NCBI GenBank assembly: GCA_001600095.1
Contig: BCIX01000001.1
Span: forward strand, 6,659,198 to 6,723,197
DNA length: 64,000 bases
From: Bullera alba
Taxonomy: Eukaryota > Basidiomycota > Tremellomycetes > Tremellales > Bulleraceae
Direction of reading: 5' to 3'
A program made the translations under genes and the position numbers. Of the stretch, positions 47,879 through 59,969 are shown piece after piece. The stretch's first letter is position 1; each line of letters begins with the position of its first letter. The notes below the pieces were generated by a model that did no database searches, was not told where the DNA came from, and was given only the letters and a program-made list of their open reading frames with translations.

Positions 47879-48181
47879 GTATGAGTTCTCAGTTATGCGA
47901 GACTTACAGGTATACGTGGGAGGGGAAAGGACGTAAAGTGCCCTAGTGACCTGTGCCGTCGGATCTTTGCCAGTCAGACGAGTATGCAAGTCATAGGGAG
48001 AGAACATGGACGACTAACAAGGGAAGATTCAAGAACAGGAAGATCGAGCAACCTCGAGTCTTTCGCAGACCGCAATTGAAGACGCGTAAATACTAAATGC
48101 GACAGTCGTCTAGGAAGCTCGTTCTATCGAGTCACTGGATCTAGTGCTCTGCCTCCCGGAGTTTCCGATGTCTTTTCCATA

Positions 48182-48325
48182 TTGCAGGTGCGTCAGACAA
48201 AAGCGAGGCCGCGAATGTGCATGATCTCGGCAAGAGACTCGTCAAGAGGAACTCCAGCCGTGAGCAGACCGTGGTCGCGGGTTGCAGAGCCCCAATACTT
48301 CATGACAAGATCTTCGTGTGTAGCC
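48182..48325 (+). pseudogene. Duplicated 3' fragment of the FMP25-like gene
   Basis: This 144-bp stretch aligns with the last-exon end of the FMP25-like gene (46685-46825). Shared runs include GCAGACAAA-like CAGACAAA, GTCAAGAGGAA, CGCGGGTTG against GGCGGGTTG, GACAAGATC against AACAAGATC, and TGTAGCC after the stop. It has small indels and no upstream exons, so it cannot be expressed as protein. It marks the left edge of a segmental tandem duplication that produced member B. Confidence 0.75.
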
Positions 48326-48898
48326 GCTAATGAGAGAGTGTACCGGCAATGAATGTTCTTGTGACGCTTTTTCTGCCACCTTGCAAGGCTCACTTCCACT
48401 TGGCCAGCAATGACCATCGGCGCGGACCCGAACGAGGAGTCAAGTCTACCCAACCTTTCGATCATATCACGTCATCTCAATTGAGACCTCCACAATCGTA
48501 CAACCACTTCGCAAGTTCGCACCATCGTAGCCTCCGCAGGAGGAATCATATGGCTTGGAGAGGCAAAGTGGCAGAAGAAAGGACGTAACGCGTTTCGCCA
48601 ACGAGATCAAACCCCATCGACGATCGTTCTGCTTGCTACAGAAGGAGATAAGGCGCTTCGATTTGCAATCAATCGTGCAGATCGAGATTCTAAGTGGAGC
48701 TTCCTTTGTGAAGACGATAAGTGTTCAAACGGTTTGGTGTGTCGTCTTCTTTCGTGAGTGGTAAAGTTGAAGCCCCAATATATCTTATAGCTCTGGGACA
48801 GCTTTTCCATGGCCATTCTCACTACTCACGCTTCTACCTAGTATACCTACCAACCACAGCGTTCAACTGCAACTTCGGCATAACTTCGACGATCAACC

Positions 48899-49557
48899 AT
48901 GGCCCACTCCGACGCAGATGAGCAGACTCTACCAGGCAACGAAGAGTATGGTAACACCGACACAGCTGATGCCATCACTCTCAATGGCACGGACCCCAGC
49001 TGGCCGTACTCGACCGCCCCTCTGACGGCACATGACCTGTACCTGCTCGAAAAGGAGGATCTTTGCGGCTGGTTTGCTGATACAGCTCAAAACCCTCCTC
49101 AGTCAAGATCACCGCGGACAGTAAACCGGTCAAGCTACCAAAAAAGGGGAACAGTCTCAAACGAGAGATCTACACGGTCAACTACGAAATCGATCCGACA
49201 TACAGGCTGACCCTCACCAACTCAGGGATGGCATCAGAACAGATTACTATGACGAAGACCCTTGATCCCTCCGTCGTGCACTACCTCATGAGCCGCCGAA
49301 GAAGCGCGAGCGGCTACAGCGGTGCCACCGCTGTGAGCCTCGCCGCTACCCGATTCAAGGAACTGTGGAATACGCTCTGCAATCAAGATGCGGGTGTCGT
49401 CCATCCTGACTTGCAAAGAGGTGCGACGGACGACTATGATCGCCGAGGCGGAGAAGGAGTATTCAGCAATGGTACAGGCGCGACACTGCGAGAGCGTTTC
49501 AACAGGTATCACACGTCCAAAGAGAAATGGCTGGAGTTGGTGGTCAGTATGAGGTAG
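48899..49557 (+). pseudogene. Orphan tandem family, member B (one-base frameshift)
   Basis: Closest relative of member A throughout: MAHSDADEQTLPGN start, STAPLTAHDLYLLEK...GWFADTAQ, REIYTVNYEID, KTLDPSVVHYLMS, TRFKELWNTLC, KEKWLELVVSMR end. After DTAQNPP (about 49093-49100) the frame is off by one base relative to A (CCTCAGTC against CCTGCGGTC), which brings an early stop. The second half is open from there to the usual end. Either a young pseudogene or a sequencing error; all other parts are undamaged. Confidence 0.7.
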
Positions 49558-49991
49558 GTGCAAGTATACTACTATACAGGCATACCGGGGGAGAAGTGAG
49601 CGTAATAGCCTTAGAGACTTGGCAAGTCTGTGTGAGAGTTCGAGTTGTGCGATCATGCAAGTCGTAGAGAGAACCTCGAGGACTGACCAAGGGGGGCCTC
49701 AAGGTCCCAAGGATAGGAAGATCTAGTATCCTCGACTGCTTCAGAAGCGCTGAGACGCGTAACAGAAGTGGCTTCTCGACACAAGGAGGATGTCGCTGCT
49801 TCCCTTGATATACTGACCCTGGTCCTCTGGCTCGCTTATGCTGGTCTGAGGTCGGATAAAGGATGTCGTAGTGCTGAGTGCTGACACTATCCGTGGGAAC
49901 GCCACACGGTCTATATAGCACGCATCGCTAGAATCCTAGAATCCACTCTTGGTTCTTCCTCCAACCACACAACACACACGACAAAGCAGCC
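49558..49991. other. B-C spacer, homologous to the A-B and C-D spacers
   Basis: The first part resembles the region after member A (ATGCAAGTCRTAG...GAGAAC...GACTRACAAGG). The second part (about 49780-49875) resembles the C-D spacer (about 50857-50942): GATGTYGCTSCT, TTGAT, TCTGG, TCGCT, TGGTC and AAAGGATG occur in the same order. These are non-coding parts of the duplicated unit and include the promoters of members C and D. Confidence 0.6.
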
Positions 49992-50698
49992 ATGGACCCC
50001 GCCGCCGCCGAGAATTCGCAAGAGGCCCATATCGACCTACAAGATGCGCAGGCTGAAGAGCCAGAGCCAAGTACCAGTCGATACCTTCCGACTACCGATA
50101 TATCGATTGGCCGACGTCGTTGCCGGAGAAACTGACCCGCCAAGACCTGTACCTGCTTGCTAATCAGAGCATAAATGAGTGGTCTTTCCGGAAGCCACTC
50201 GAGTCGATCGGGGCAGACATCAGCAGCAGGCCAGAGAGCTACGAGGTGGGCCGAGGAACGGAAAGCTGCACTGTGCACGTGGTAGACGCAATCATCAAGT
50301 CTGCTCACATTTACACCCTGACCGACCCATGGCGTCTTCGAGCTATATTGGCTTGTTCGACAATGGGCTTATCAGTAATCGAACAACTTGCCCAGGAAGC
50401 CACGAACTTCGCTCCACCTCCACCTCCAGGGGGCAACAGATCAGAAGCCACACTGGCCGAGATAGTCCAGTCGCGCTTGACGGCCTGGTGGGAAAGCTTG
50501 TGCGCGGCCAAGACATGCTCCGTTCAGAAGCAGCCCAGCAGAACCACCGACGCAGAGTCGGAACACTCCTTCCCGGGAGCAGGTGTCACTGTCCACTCGG
50601 AGGGGATGGACCATCCGAACATTGACAAATTCGTCTATCGCGAGAAGATCAGTGCAGGAGAATGGCTTGAAGTACAAGTGTCAATGGAGGAGCCGTGA
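49992..50698 (+). pseudogene. Orphan tandem family, member C (frameshift near the N-terminus)
   Basis: The ATG at 49992 opens a 45-codon N-terminal frame (MDPAAAENSQEA...). The conserved body lies in another frame, open from 50057 to 50698: DWPTSLPEKLTRQDLYLLANQS, CTVHVVDAIIK, QEATNF, SRLTAWWESLC, GVTVHSEG, FVYREKISAGEWLEVQVSM. No GT-AG intron joins the two, and the body frame has no early ATG. So a one-base frameshift at about 50057-50105 or a sequence error is likely. It is the sister of member D (subfamily 2). Confidence 0.65.
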
Positions 50699-51082
50699 TC
50701 GGTAGAGTGCTCTCGGTCTGACTGCTTCACACTTTTCTCGAGCCAGTGGCCCAGTAGCGATCACATCGATTATTAGGTAGGGTGGAATGAGTATGCACGA
50801 GTGGAGACTTGATCATCCCCAGCTGGGGCGCATAAGATCAGTAGCATTCCGCACAAAGGACGATGTTGCTCCTCCCATTGATCCTCTCACCCGGGCAATC
50901 TGGATCGCTCACTCTGGTCAATACACATGACAAAGGATGCCACCATGTCCACGATTAAGTGAGAACCGTTTCCACGAGATATAACACCAAGTCAGTTGCA
51001 GAGACATGTTTTGGTACTCTCCCCCTCTAAATCCCCTGGACACACGCTATCCATATTATTGACTTTTTGCTACAGAAGAGCA
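50699..51082. other. C-D spacer
   Basis: 384 bp; carries the promoter of member D. Its middle part is a diverged copy of the B-C spacer. No gene. Confidence 0.5.
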
Positions 51083-51829
51083 ATGGCGACCAACGAAGAG
51101 CAACGAGCGCCTCCATTCGAGGACCATGATGATGTATCATCTGTCTCGACCGAATTCGCAGGGTCGATAAGCGCCCGCAGAGTTCCTACCAGCGACCCTC
51201 ATCCCTCCGGTCCAGCGTCATTGCCACCGAAACTGACCCGACGAGACTTCCACTCACTCGCGATTGGAAGTGTGGATGGATGGTCGTTCGAGAAGCCACT
51301 CAAGATGATCGACACAGTCATCAGTATGCTGCCGGAGAGCTACACACTCGGGCAAGCCTCAGCACCGGAGCATTGTACGGTTCACCTGAAGAAAGCAGTC
51401 ATCAAGTATCCTGGATGTACGACGCTAGCATCAGGGTCTTCGGATCGACACATGGACATCTTGACGAAAGCAGACATGTCGGTACTCGTAGAACTTGCCT
51501 TAGAGGCGACAAACTTCAAACCCGGGGCCAGCCGCCAGCAAGTCGTCACCACAGTGGACGAGCGGAATGAGATAGTCAGGTCGCGCTTGATGGCCTGGTG
51601 GAAGAGCTTGTGCGCGACCGAGACCTGCGCCGGGTCCGAGCTTCCACGCAAGACCAACGCGCCTGTACCAGAATACTCGCAGCCTGAAGCAGGTGTCACT
51701 GTCCATACTAAGGGGACATTCAATCAGAAGATAGATACATTCGTTTATCGCGAGAAAATCAGTGAGAAAGAATGGCTGGAGTTGCACGTCTCAAGACAGA
51801 AGCCACCTTCGATATTAGAGATGTCATGA
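51083..51829 (+). CDS. Orphan tandem family, member D (intact, 248 aa)
   Basis: Single exon from the only in-frame ATG at 51083. It matches member C along its length (LTRRDFHSLAIGSVDGWSFEKPL, CTVHLKKAVIK, ALEATNFKPG, SRLMAWWKSLC, GVTVHTKG, FVYREKISEKEWLELHVS) and more distantly A and B (the SR-x4-W-x2-LC motif and the C-terminal EWLEL). No known family, no signal peptide, no membrane span. A short Pro/Ser-rich tail after the conserved end is unique to D. Confidence 0.7.
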   Translation: MATNEEQRAPPFEDHDDVSSVSTEFAGSISARRVPTSDPHPSGPASLPPKLTRRDFHSLAIGSVDGWSFEKPLKMIDTVISMLPESYTLGQASAPEHCTVHLKKAVIKYPGCTTLASGSSDRHMDILTKADMSVLVELALEATNFKPGASRQQVVTTVDERNEIVRSRLMAWWKSLCATETCAGSELPRKTNAPVPEYSQPEAGVTVHTKGTFNQKIDTFVYREKISEKEWLELHVSRQKPPSILEMS

Positions 51830-52216
51830 AACGGGCGATGTTATGAGACGGGCGACCGGTCCATACAGTCGGAAAGAGGCGATGGATGACTCCCTGTAAG
51901 GCGCTCTGGTGTGCGAGGAGCTCGTAGAGTAAAGAGCGGAAGTGACACTGTGAATTTGACTATGCATGAGTTGAATCCTGATCAATGTTGGATGCCAGGC
52001 GGATACGCGTAACATAAGAGGTGTAGCGGCAGTAAGGAGCTGCCAGAATGACGAGTGGGTCAGGTCCGATGAGGACGCACGAACGGAATCTTGATCATTT
52101 CAGGCGTCAGCTGCGCAGTGGCTGATCCGCCGCGTGTCCACCGGGAGGTTGTTGACCTTGGCCCATCGTGGCGGTCTACATATTGTGCATGGCTTCGTGA
52201 GCTGACGGCCACGAAG
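51830..52216. other. Intergenic region between orphan member D and COG1
   Basis: 387 bp between two convergent stop codons; the array ends here. ACGCGTAACAKAAG at about 52003-52018 recalls the sequence after member B (ACGCGTAACAGAAG, about 49753-49767), suggesting the duplicated spacer reaches this far. Confidence 0.4.
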
Positions 52217-55200
52217 CTAAGCTGCGATAGACAGCAAGCCAAACCGTTTTCCAGGCTTTGCGATGGCGAGCGGACTCCTGAAATCTGTCGTAATGCCGGA
52301 GCTGGCTTTTGGCGGTCCGAAGCGGAGCAGCCCATTCTTCGACGCGCTCTTCGATACCTGTATCCCCATGGCTTGCAGGTCGAGGTGGCGTAATAGCGGG
52401 TCGAAGAGGACTTGCGTTCGCCGTAGGTGATCAATGACAAGATCGCCTAATATGCCGCTGAACTCGGGCGGTACTGAGGAAGGCAGCTAATCTCGAGTCA
52501 GTCGTGCTTTCTGGCATGACGTGTGTAGTGGTGCAGCTCAGCTTCGACTCACTTTGCTCAGAGCTGACGTGACAAGTGTGTCCTGCTTGAAGTCCTCTCC
52601 GACTAGAAAGTCCAAGAATGCCAGATCCAATGCAACTTGTGCATTGGCCTCGTCTTGTGCCTGTGACCATCCCTCTATACTTCTAGCGGCGTCGACGAAC
52701 GCGACCACCAGGTCTCGGACAACCGGTAGGTCCATGTCTGGCGGTATGCCCAGTTCCCGAGTACATCCGACTAGACTCTGCAGAGCGACATTGACCAAGG
52801 ACGAGGGCGCGACTGGGTAAGGACCTGTTCTGGAATTAGTACGTTTGACAAGAGCCTGGCTGTGTCGAACCTACCCTGCCAAGAAGCCTGCACCTCCGTG
52901 GCTCCGCGCTCGGCGCTGAACAGCCCTTGAAGCTCTGCCGCGGCTTCGCCCACACTTGAGGTCCGCCACCTTGTCACGGACCTCGAATGTAGGGACATCA
53001 GATCTCGTACAGTATCACCTGATCGCAACGTAAGTGAAAATTCTCGTCGCATGGACTCTTGACTCACCTGTATCGATGACACTCGCGGCGGCGAGATCCT
53101 GCAAGAAGCTGGAGGACCTGCTGATGAACAGCGCGGTCCGACCGACCAGTAGCTCCGCTTCGTAATCCGCGGATTTGTCCGATTGGGCTTCATCGAGGAT
53201 CCTTCGCATCATCATTACCAGGCCAGTCAGATGTGCGCTGGCATCTTCAGCATACGACTCGTATAGCGATACCGGCAGGCCCTCCAGGTCGGTCTTGATA
53301 TCCAGGGCTGCCGTTTCCATCAAAGTGAGTATAGAGTCGAGGAGTGGCGTCCTGAACGCCATTCGTTTCTGCACTGCAGCGAGAAAGTTGTTGAGGGGCG
53401 TTGCCGATGCGGTCAGAGCGTTGGTAGGAGGGGAAGGGAAGGGTAGGTCGCCAAAGGCAAATCTCTCCGCTTCAATGTCTAAGAGATGTGGATCAGCTCC
53501 TTCCCGGCAAGTTCCAGCGACGATGTGACTCACCGTATTCGTCCCCGACGGCTTTGATCTGTGTACAGGCCTCACGCACTTTGACCTCGGATTCTTCCAG
53601 CAGGTTCGACAACTTGGATGTCCAGACTTGTTTGATCCTCTGACTCCATTGGTCCTCGAGGGCTGTCGTGATCGCTGTCTCAACTTCGGCGCCCTGTTGT
53701 GACTGAGACAATTTCTTCCGAAGCTTCCAAATGTCCGAGACGTTGTTGAGCGAAGCGAGCCAAGAAGGAACGTGTTCTGTCAGTATACGGATTGCCGATG
53801 TCTGCCAGTCCTTCAATCGGTGGTCAAGGTCGGACAGTTCCGATGTAGCGATGAAGGGAGTGAAGCCCACGATGCTGGGAGGTAGGTGGGCGAGAAGAAT
53901 TTGGGAAGCAGGCAGATCTTGTATGACTCGAGTCGCCGAAACGGGCGGACCTGTGGACGAGAAGCTGAGTTTGGGCAATGGAAGCGACATTGACGCTAGC
54001 CTCGAGGCACGCCTGTTGTGCGTCAAGGTGGATTTCGAGGCGGGATCTCGGATTTGAGCCGGTTCACCAAGTTGTATCAAGCGTATCATCTCCTCGAGCA
54101 TGCTTTCCGAGCTGGTAGCCTTCCTTCGCTTCTCCAGTGCTTGTCGACAGAGAGTGCCAGTGTTGGAGATGGTCTTGACAGCTTGAATGAGGATGTCGCC
54201 AATGTCTATCTGCGCCGGCTTCGAGCTGGACTCAGCAGAGTCTCGTCGGTGTAGCGGTGAACCCAAATGACCATCCACAATTGCGCTTCGTCCTTGCTCT
54301 GGATGTGCCAGAGAGTCTCGAACCGCTTTTAGGCGTTGCGAGAGGAAGAGATCGAGAGCCTCGGTAGTAGGCAAGTTGTCTAGCAAGATGATGGCAAGTA
54401 GAGTCTCGCACACAATCTGATATCAGCTTCGTTATAGCTACGAGGAGCGTACCTTTGCATCGACTTCCTCTTGCCGTCGTAGGGAAGCAGTAGCCCGCTG
54501 GACGATCTGTGTCCTGAATGGCTGTAGGACGTCCCATTGGCGTTGCAGCAAGGACGTATAAGCCTGCAGAAAGGTCACAATCAGCGATGATTTGCTGAGT
54601 GTAGGTCGCTGGAGCACTCACTCCGTTGACATCTTCAGGCATGCCTGCGAGGCTCTCCTTGACGACTCGGGTCACTAGCCATAGATGAGCCGCACGAAGG
54701 TAATTCTCATGGGCGAGATACGAATATAGTGCTGCATGGTATGAGTTCTCAATTCTTTCCAGTCTAAAGAGCACAACTCTCACCTTCGGGTGCATCCAGC
54801 AGTAGCTTCATATGCGCTGCGACTGGTAGCATGCTCATGACATCTTCGCCGTCCGTCGACTCGGTGGTATCAGCCTCCGTCGTCACAGTCAGATCCGTTG
54901 GATCTGTGCATGACTTGGCGACTGCTCTCAGTGAAGACGAAAGGTGGAGGGAAGAATCGCGCAGCGAGGTGATTTGGGTTGCAGACGTAAGCAGATCTCT
55001 ATACCGAGTGCTACGACAGTGTTAGTCCCACTTCGAGGGTTTCCGTTCATGCTGGCCCACTCACCCGACCATTGATCTCAGCTCGGATTGCTTATTCAGT
55101 GCGTCTGCGCGCATCCTAGTCTCTATCCTCTTGACCTCGTTCACTGGGAGTTTGGCAAAGATCTCATCCGGCTCAATGTTGGCCCAATCGGCCTCGCTGA

Positions 55201-55498
55201 CCGTCTCTCCCGCTTGTGTCGCTTGAGCCTCCTTGATGGCTCTCCGTTTGGCGTAGTCTGGTGTTGATGTACCGGATATCGTGACCTGGGATGCTTTTCT
55301 CGAGCCGAGATGATCCGATGGGCGACGTAGCTCACTCCCGGGCATGGATCGCATGGCCAAGGACCCGAGAGCTCTCCGCTTGACAGGTGACGAGGGGTCA
55401 ATCGTTGGCAGTGACGAGTTCGAGTCTGCGGGCGAGAAGAGCGACACCGAGCCATTTCGAGCCATAGAACCCTTCCTAGGGGTATCCCTGAAAGACAT
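52217..55498 (-). CDS. COG1: Conserved oligomeric Golgi complex subunit 1
   Basis: Nine exons (55498-55065, 55010-54784, 54731-54622, 54563-54453, 54416-53534, 53479-53068, 53018-about 52880, about 52830-52548, about 52484-52217). The Vps51/COG1 signature spans exons 1 and 2: DEIFAKLPVNEVKRIETRMRA, KQSELRSMVG, TRYRDLLTSATQITSLR. It is followed by the helical-rod region SYLAHENYLRAAHLWLVTRVV. Ahead is a Ser/Pro-rich N-terminus. COG1 belongs to lobe A of the COG tether for retrograde vesicles at the Golgi. One intron is 36 nt (54452-54417). Confidence 0.9.
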
Positions 55499-55709
55499 GG
55501 CCAGTTGAGTCAAGGCCAGTAGCCCTCGCCGAGCTCTTTGTCTTTGTCGAGAAGCAAGTTGAGGGCGCCCACTGTGATATCCAGTGTTATCGATAGTCCG
55601 AAGTGTGAATGACCGTGGGAAAGTGATGCGTTCCCCCAAATGGCTCGCGTCGCGTGTCACCTCAAAAGTCTGTGCCCATCTCATCTTCACACACCCCACC
55701 CGCGCCGTC

Positions 55710-57584
55710 ATGTCTGAGTTAGAAAAGTCCACCACCGGGCAGGCTTCGGTTCCTCAAACCTTCAAGACGTGAGATATACTGCTTGTCCCCCATCAGCGAG
55801 AATCCACTCTAATCTGATTTTCTTCAGCACCAAATNCCCCGCCATCGCAAATGCCCCTCTTCCCGCCGAGGGCAGTGCCGCGTTCTCCAACTTGCAGTTC
55901 GTGGCAGTCCTCCTCGTCGGACCATGGCTCGTCACCAAGATTCTGCCCTTCAAGACCGGATGGACGTTCTACTTCTTCCTCTGTGTCCTGCTCTTCCTCC
56001 CTCTTGGCATGGGATACTGGCACCTGGCTTCGAAATACGGTAAAAGGATCAACGAAAAGGTTCCCTTCCCTGGCAAACCACTCGAGCACTACATCGACCT
56101 CAAGAACTCTACGCTGCAAAAGTATGCGGGTAAGAAGATCCCCATGCAGATCTTCCACGACGCCTACTTTGACGGAAAAGTCGACTTCAAGGGCGATGTC
56201 CTAGATGTCATGGAGTACAGGCACGACTGGGCCTCATTCGAGTTCACCAAAGAGGTGAGTTGTCTTCGTTGTTCACGACTTGTGGGGATGTCATGCTCAT
56301 ATTATCCAGCTCTTCCGTTACGTCTTCTTCAACTTCATCCCCGAGGTCATCATCCACTCTGAGACCCAAGACCAGGAGCAGATTCAGGACAACTATGACC
56401 GAGGAAACGACTTTTACTCTTGGTTCCTCGGACCACGAATGATCTACACTTCTGGTATTATCAAGGACGTGAACCGAATGGAGACTCTCGAGGAGTTGCA
56501 AGACAACAAATTGAACCTCGTTTGCGAGAAGCTCGACTTGAAGAAGGGTGACCGAATGCTTGATATCGGTTGTGGTTGGGGAACACTCGTTACGCACGCT
56601 GCGAAGAACTATGGCGCCGATGTCACTGGAGGTAAGTGCTCATCCAAATGATGAGAGACATCGGAGCTGACAAAATGATGTAGTCACCTTGGCCAAGGAG
56701 CAAGCTGCTTTCGGTACTCAGAGGATCAAGGAGAACGGCGTTTCCGACGACCAGGCTCGAATCCTCTGCATGGACTTCCGAAACGTCCCTCACCCACAGG
56801 GCTACTTCAACAAGATCTCCTGCCTCGAGATGGCCGAGCACGTCGGTATTAGGCGATACGGTACCTTTCTCAAAGAGGTGTACAACCTCTTGGCCGATGA
56901 CGGTGTGATGGTGTTCCAAGTCGCTGGTATCCGAACCAACTGGCAATTCGAGGATCTCAACTGGGGTCTCTTGTGAGTCAAGAAAAGGGGACTTGTTCAG
57001 TAGGAGAAACGGCTGACAGTCGGTTAGCATGAACAAGTACGTCTTCCCCGGTGCGGATGCGTCTTTGCCTCCAGGATGGGTCATCAGCAAGGTAAGCGCC
57101 GGTCGGGGGGCAGAAATTGGACTCAAGCTGATTTTCCTCCACAGCTCGAGGCCGCAAACTTCGAGATCAAGTCGATGGACGTACTCGGCGTTCACTACTC
57201 TGCCACCTTGTACCGGTGGTACCTGAACTGGAAGATGAACAAGGACAAGGTCGTCGAGAAATACGGCATTAGGTGGTACAGGATCTGGATCTACTTCCTG
57301 GCCTACTCCGTCATGTAAGTCCAGACACCGATACACTCGAACGAAGAGCGAACCTGACGTCTCTTAGCATCTCGAGACAGGGCTCTGCGACCGTGTTCCA
57401 GATCACCTGTCACAAGAACTTGAACGGCTTCCACCGAATTGAGGGAGTGCCAACTCACACTTCCCTGCACGCTCCCATGTCTCGAAAGACAGAGTAAGTG
57501 TGGAGTTCGCGCAACGATACAATGGAATAGCCCTGATGACAATTCCGTAGATCCGTCATCTCGCACACTGCCATGTGGGAGTAA
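55710..57584 (+). CDS. Sphingolipid C9-methyltransferase
   Basis: Eight exons (55710-55768, 55828-56254, 56310-56631, 56684-56972, 57028-57091, 57145-57314, 57368-57493, 57551-57584) encode 496 aa. Two N-terminal spans (LQFVAVLLVGPWLV, FYFFLCVLLFLPLGMGYW) precede a cyclopropane-synthase-like fold with S-adenosylmethionine motif I DIGCGWGTL and the NYDRGNDFYSWFLGPRMIYTSG signature. These fungal enzymes add the C9 methyl branch to the sphingoid base of glucosylceramide in the ER. One codon near the N-terminus contains the ambiguous base n at 55836 (TNC). Confidence 0.95.
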
Positions 57585-57884
57585 GCGAAAGTGCTGGCCC
57601 GGATAGCGGTAGAAGAGGGAGAAACCAAAAAGGACCGAGTGCGACAAAGGGCGGAGAAAGAGCATCTAGCATAGATCTTGCATCATAGATACAGCATAAG
57701 TATAGGGGGAAAAGGGTTCGATCAGCACCAACTGGATTGCTCATGAATCAAGTGATCAGTAGCGATAAGCATTCTCACAGACAGCGACGGCCATCTTACT
57801 GGCTACATGATCTACAAAATTTTCGACCTCGATTTCAGGATCTCTTAACGTCCAATTGATGGGCACAGGCAAATCCCCATCTCT

Positions 57885-59969
57885 CTAAATCCCTTGTCGC
57901 ACATTGGCCGCACCTGGCGTGCCTAATGAGCTTGATGGACTGGCAGCTCCACTGCTTGTCGCCGAAACATCCTCCGGATTTCCAGCCAAGAGATGCTCAG
58001 GACCATCCCTGGGGACATCGGTGTATAACGGCGGTAAATCCACAATCTCCTCTTCCTGTATCCTCGGCCTAGTCACTGGCACTCTACCCGCATCTTCATG
58101 CCGCCTGAAGGTTGGGCCGGAAAACTCTGGCCGACGTCGCCTTTCCCTTTCTTGAATAGCGGTGTGGTCGTATGCCGCGCCGAGAGGTCTAGCGAGGATG
58201 TCGGCGTCGTGGTCCGGGTTGCTGATCCTCATTCCACCAGCGGCCGGGGGCAGTGAGCCGTGTATGTCGGTCGAGCCCGAAGTAGTGACCTTTGATGCGT
58301 TGTCTTCGGTGGTTGTAGGGCCACTTGGAGCAGTTGGTCTCGAGGGAGGGACATAGGCAGGGCCACTGCTCTTTGTGGGTAAGGCCGCTGCGACTCCAGG
58401 TCCAGAAGGTCTCAGTTCCTCATCCAGAAGACCTCTATCGTTCTCCCGACTATCCCTAGATAAAGATCTAGAAGTCAATGCGGCTCCTGCTCCAGCAGCT
58501 CCCACACCAGCGAAGCCAGGGGACGAGGTCGATCCAAATGTGGACAACTCTTGGGAACCAGTATGCGAGCCGAGCTGACCATCATGTTCGTGAGCTGGAG
58601 GAGGATCGAAAGACCCGATCGTGCGATATGGCTCGATCATTGGAGCAGCTACACTCCGCCCACTGTTCGTCTCGGTGTAAGGACCAAGATCGTCCGCTAG
58701 ATCGACCTCATGTGATGTCTCTTTCCGTCCAAGGGGTTCAATATGGGCTGCCCGCTCTCTGCTGCGCTTGCGACGTAGTAGGAACCACAGGGCGAATCCG
58801 ACGATGGCGAGGGCAGCAACGACACCGATGACTATGCCAGCGATAGCTCCTCCGGACAGACCATCACCCGAGTTTGAACTTGCCCGCTCGGTTGCAGGCA
58901 GAGTGGCGGCACTCAGGGCGTTTGTGAGGATATTTGAAGGCCATTGATAGGCAGGTTGCTCGGGTTGGGTGACACACGAGTCGTCGTTGGTGTCGCTGAC
59001 AGAGTAAATGCCTGCCACACCTCCACGACCATAACCCAGAGCGTTACTACGAAGAGGCGGTTTCGTCAGCCCGGACACCGCGAGTGGCATGAGGGAGTCT
59101 CGGATATTGGGACCACTCACTTCATCATGACGGTGAAATTTGAGCCTCCGGTCAAGTTCATCTTCCAATCGCTCATCGAAGTCACGCCATCCTCCAGGAC
59201 CACGTCGAACGGACGGAAAGACTGATCACAAGGAATGACGGTAAAGTTGTACGGCGCTCTTTCCTCGCCACCGGTCCAGGCCAATTCGAAGCCTCGCTGG
59301 CATTGCTGTGCGACTCCAGAGACGGTGTAGGTGAAATCTAGGTTGCTGGAGTTGCCATAGTCGTACAGACACGAGGTGTCTCTTGAGTAGCCAACAGCTT
59401 GAATCATCGATGATCCGCCTGAAACCAAGTTAGCTCAGGAGATCTTTGAGCTTCTGAAGCAAAGGCTCACCGTTCCCGAACCCCCTTTTGTCGGACATGA
59501 ACACGACGTAGGATTCACCCTGGGCCATCTGCAAGGAGACCTGATAGAGCGTCAGGATTTACTGCAGACACAATCGCAAAGTAGATATGGGACTTACAGG
59601 GTAATAGCCGACTCCATTGGCATAGGCAGAATCTGGGATCTGGTATATCATCGGTTGAGAGTATATTGGTCTGTACAGTAATGTATGTCAGCCCAGCATC
59701 GTCCGTATCTCGTTACTCGGAATCCTCACATGATATTCAGAGTGAATGGCGGAACTCCCTCCCACCATTGCAGCGAAACGACCTACAAAGACCCCACGTC
59801 AGCTGGACTTCACTTTAGAATCGGTCGCTGCTCGTACCTGGCATTGGACGGTTGCGCTCGGCCAGGAGAAGTAGAAGACGGGCTCTTGCGCCACTGCACG
59901 CAGTGTCGTTGCCAGCAGGACAAGTATGCTACCGAATCCCATCCGAGAAGTTCTTGAAGTCACCAGCAT
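57885..59969 (-). CDS. Receptor-like single-pass membrane protein 1 with C-terminal PPxY motif
   Basis: Six exons (59969-59838, 59782-59730, 59670-59598, 59540-59471, 59418-59121, 59046-57885) encode 595 aa. Layout: signal peptide (GSILVLLATTLRAVAQ), an extracellular beta-rich domain with paired cysteines (VSLQWWEGVPPFTLNI, SYVVFMSDKRGFGNG, TSCLYDYG, several NxT/S sites), a Gly-rich span (SGGAIAGIVIGVVAALAIVGFALWFLL) with stop-transfer RRKR, and a long disordered cytoplasmic tail ending near IVDLPPLYTDVP. PPLY fits a WW-domain ligand such as for Rsp5/Nedd4 ligases. Paralogous to the gene at 60839-62733. Function unknown. Confidence 0.8.
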
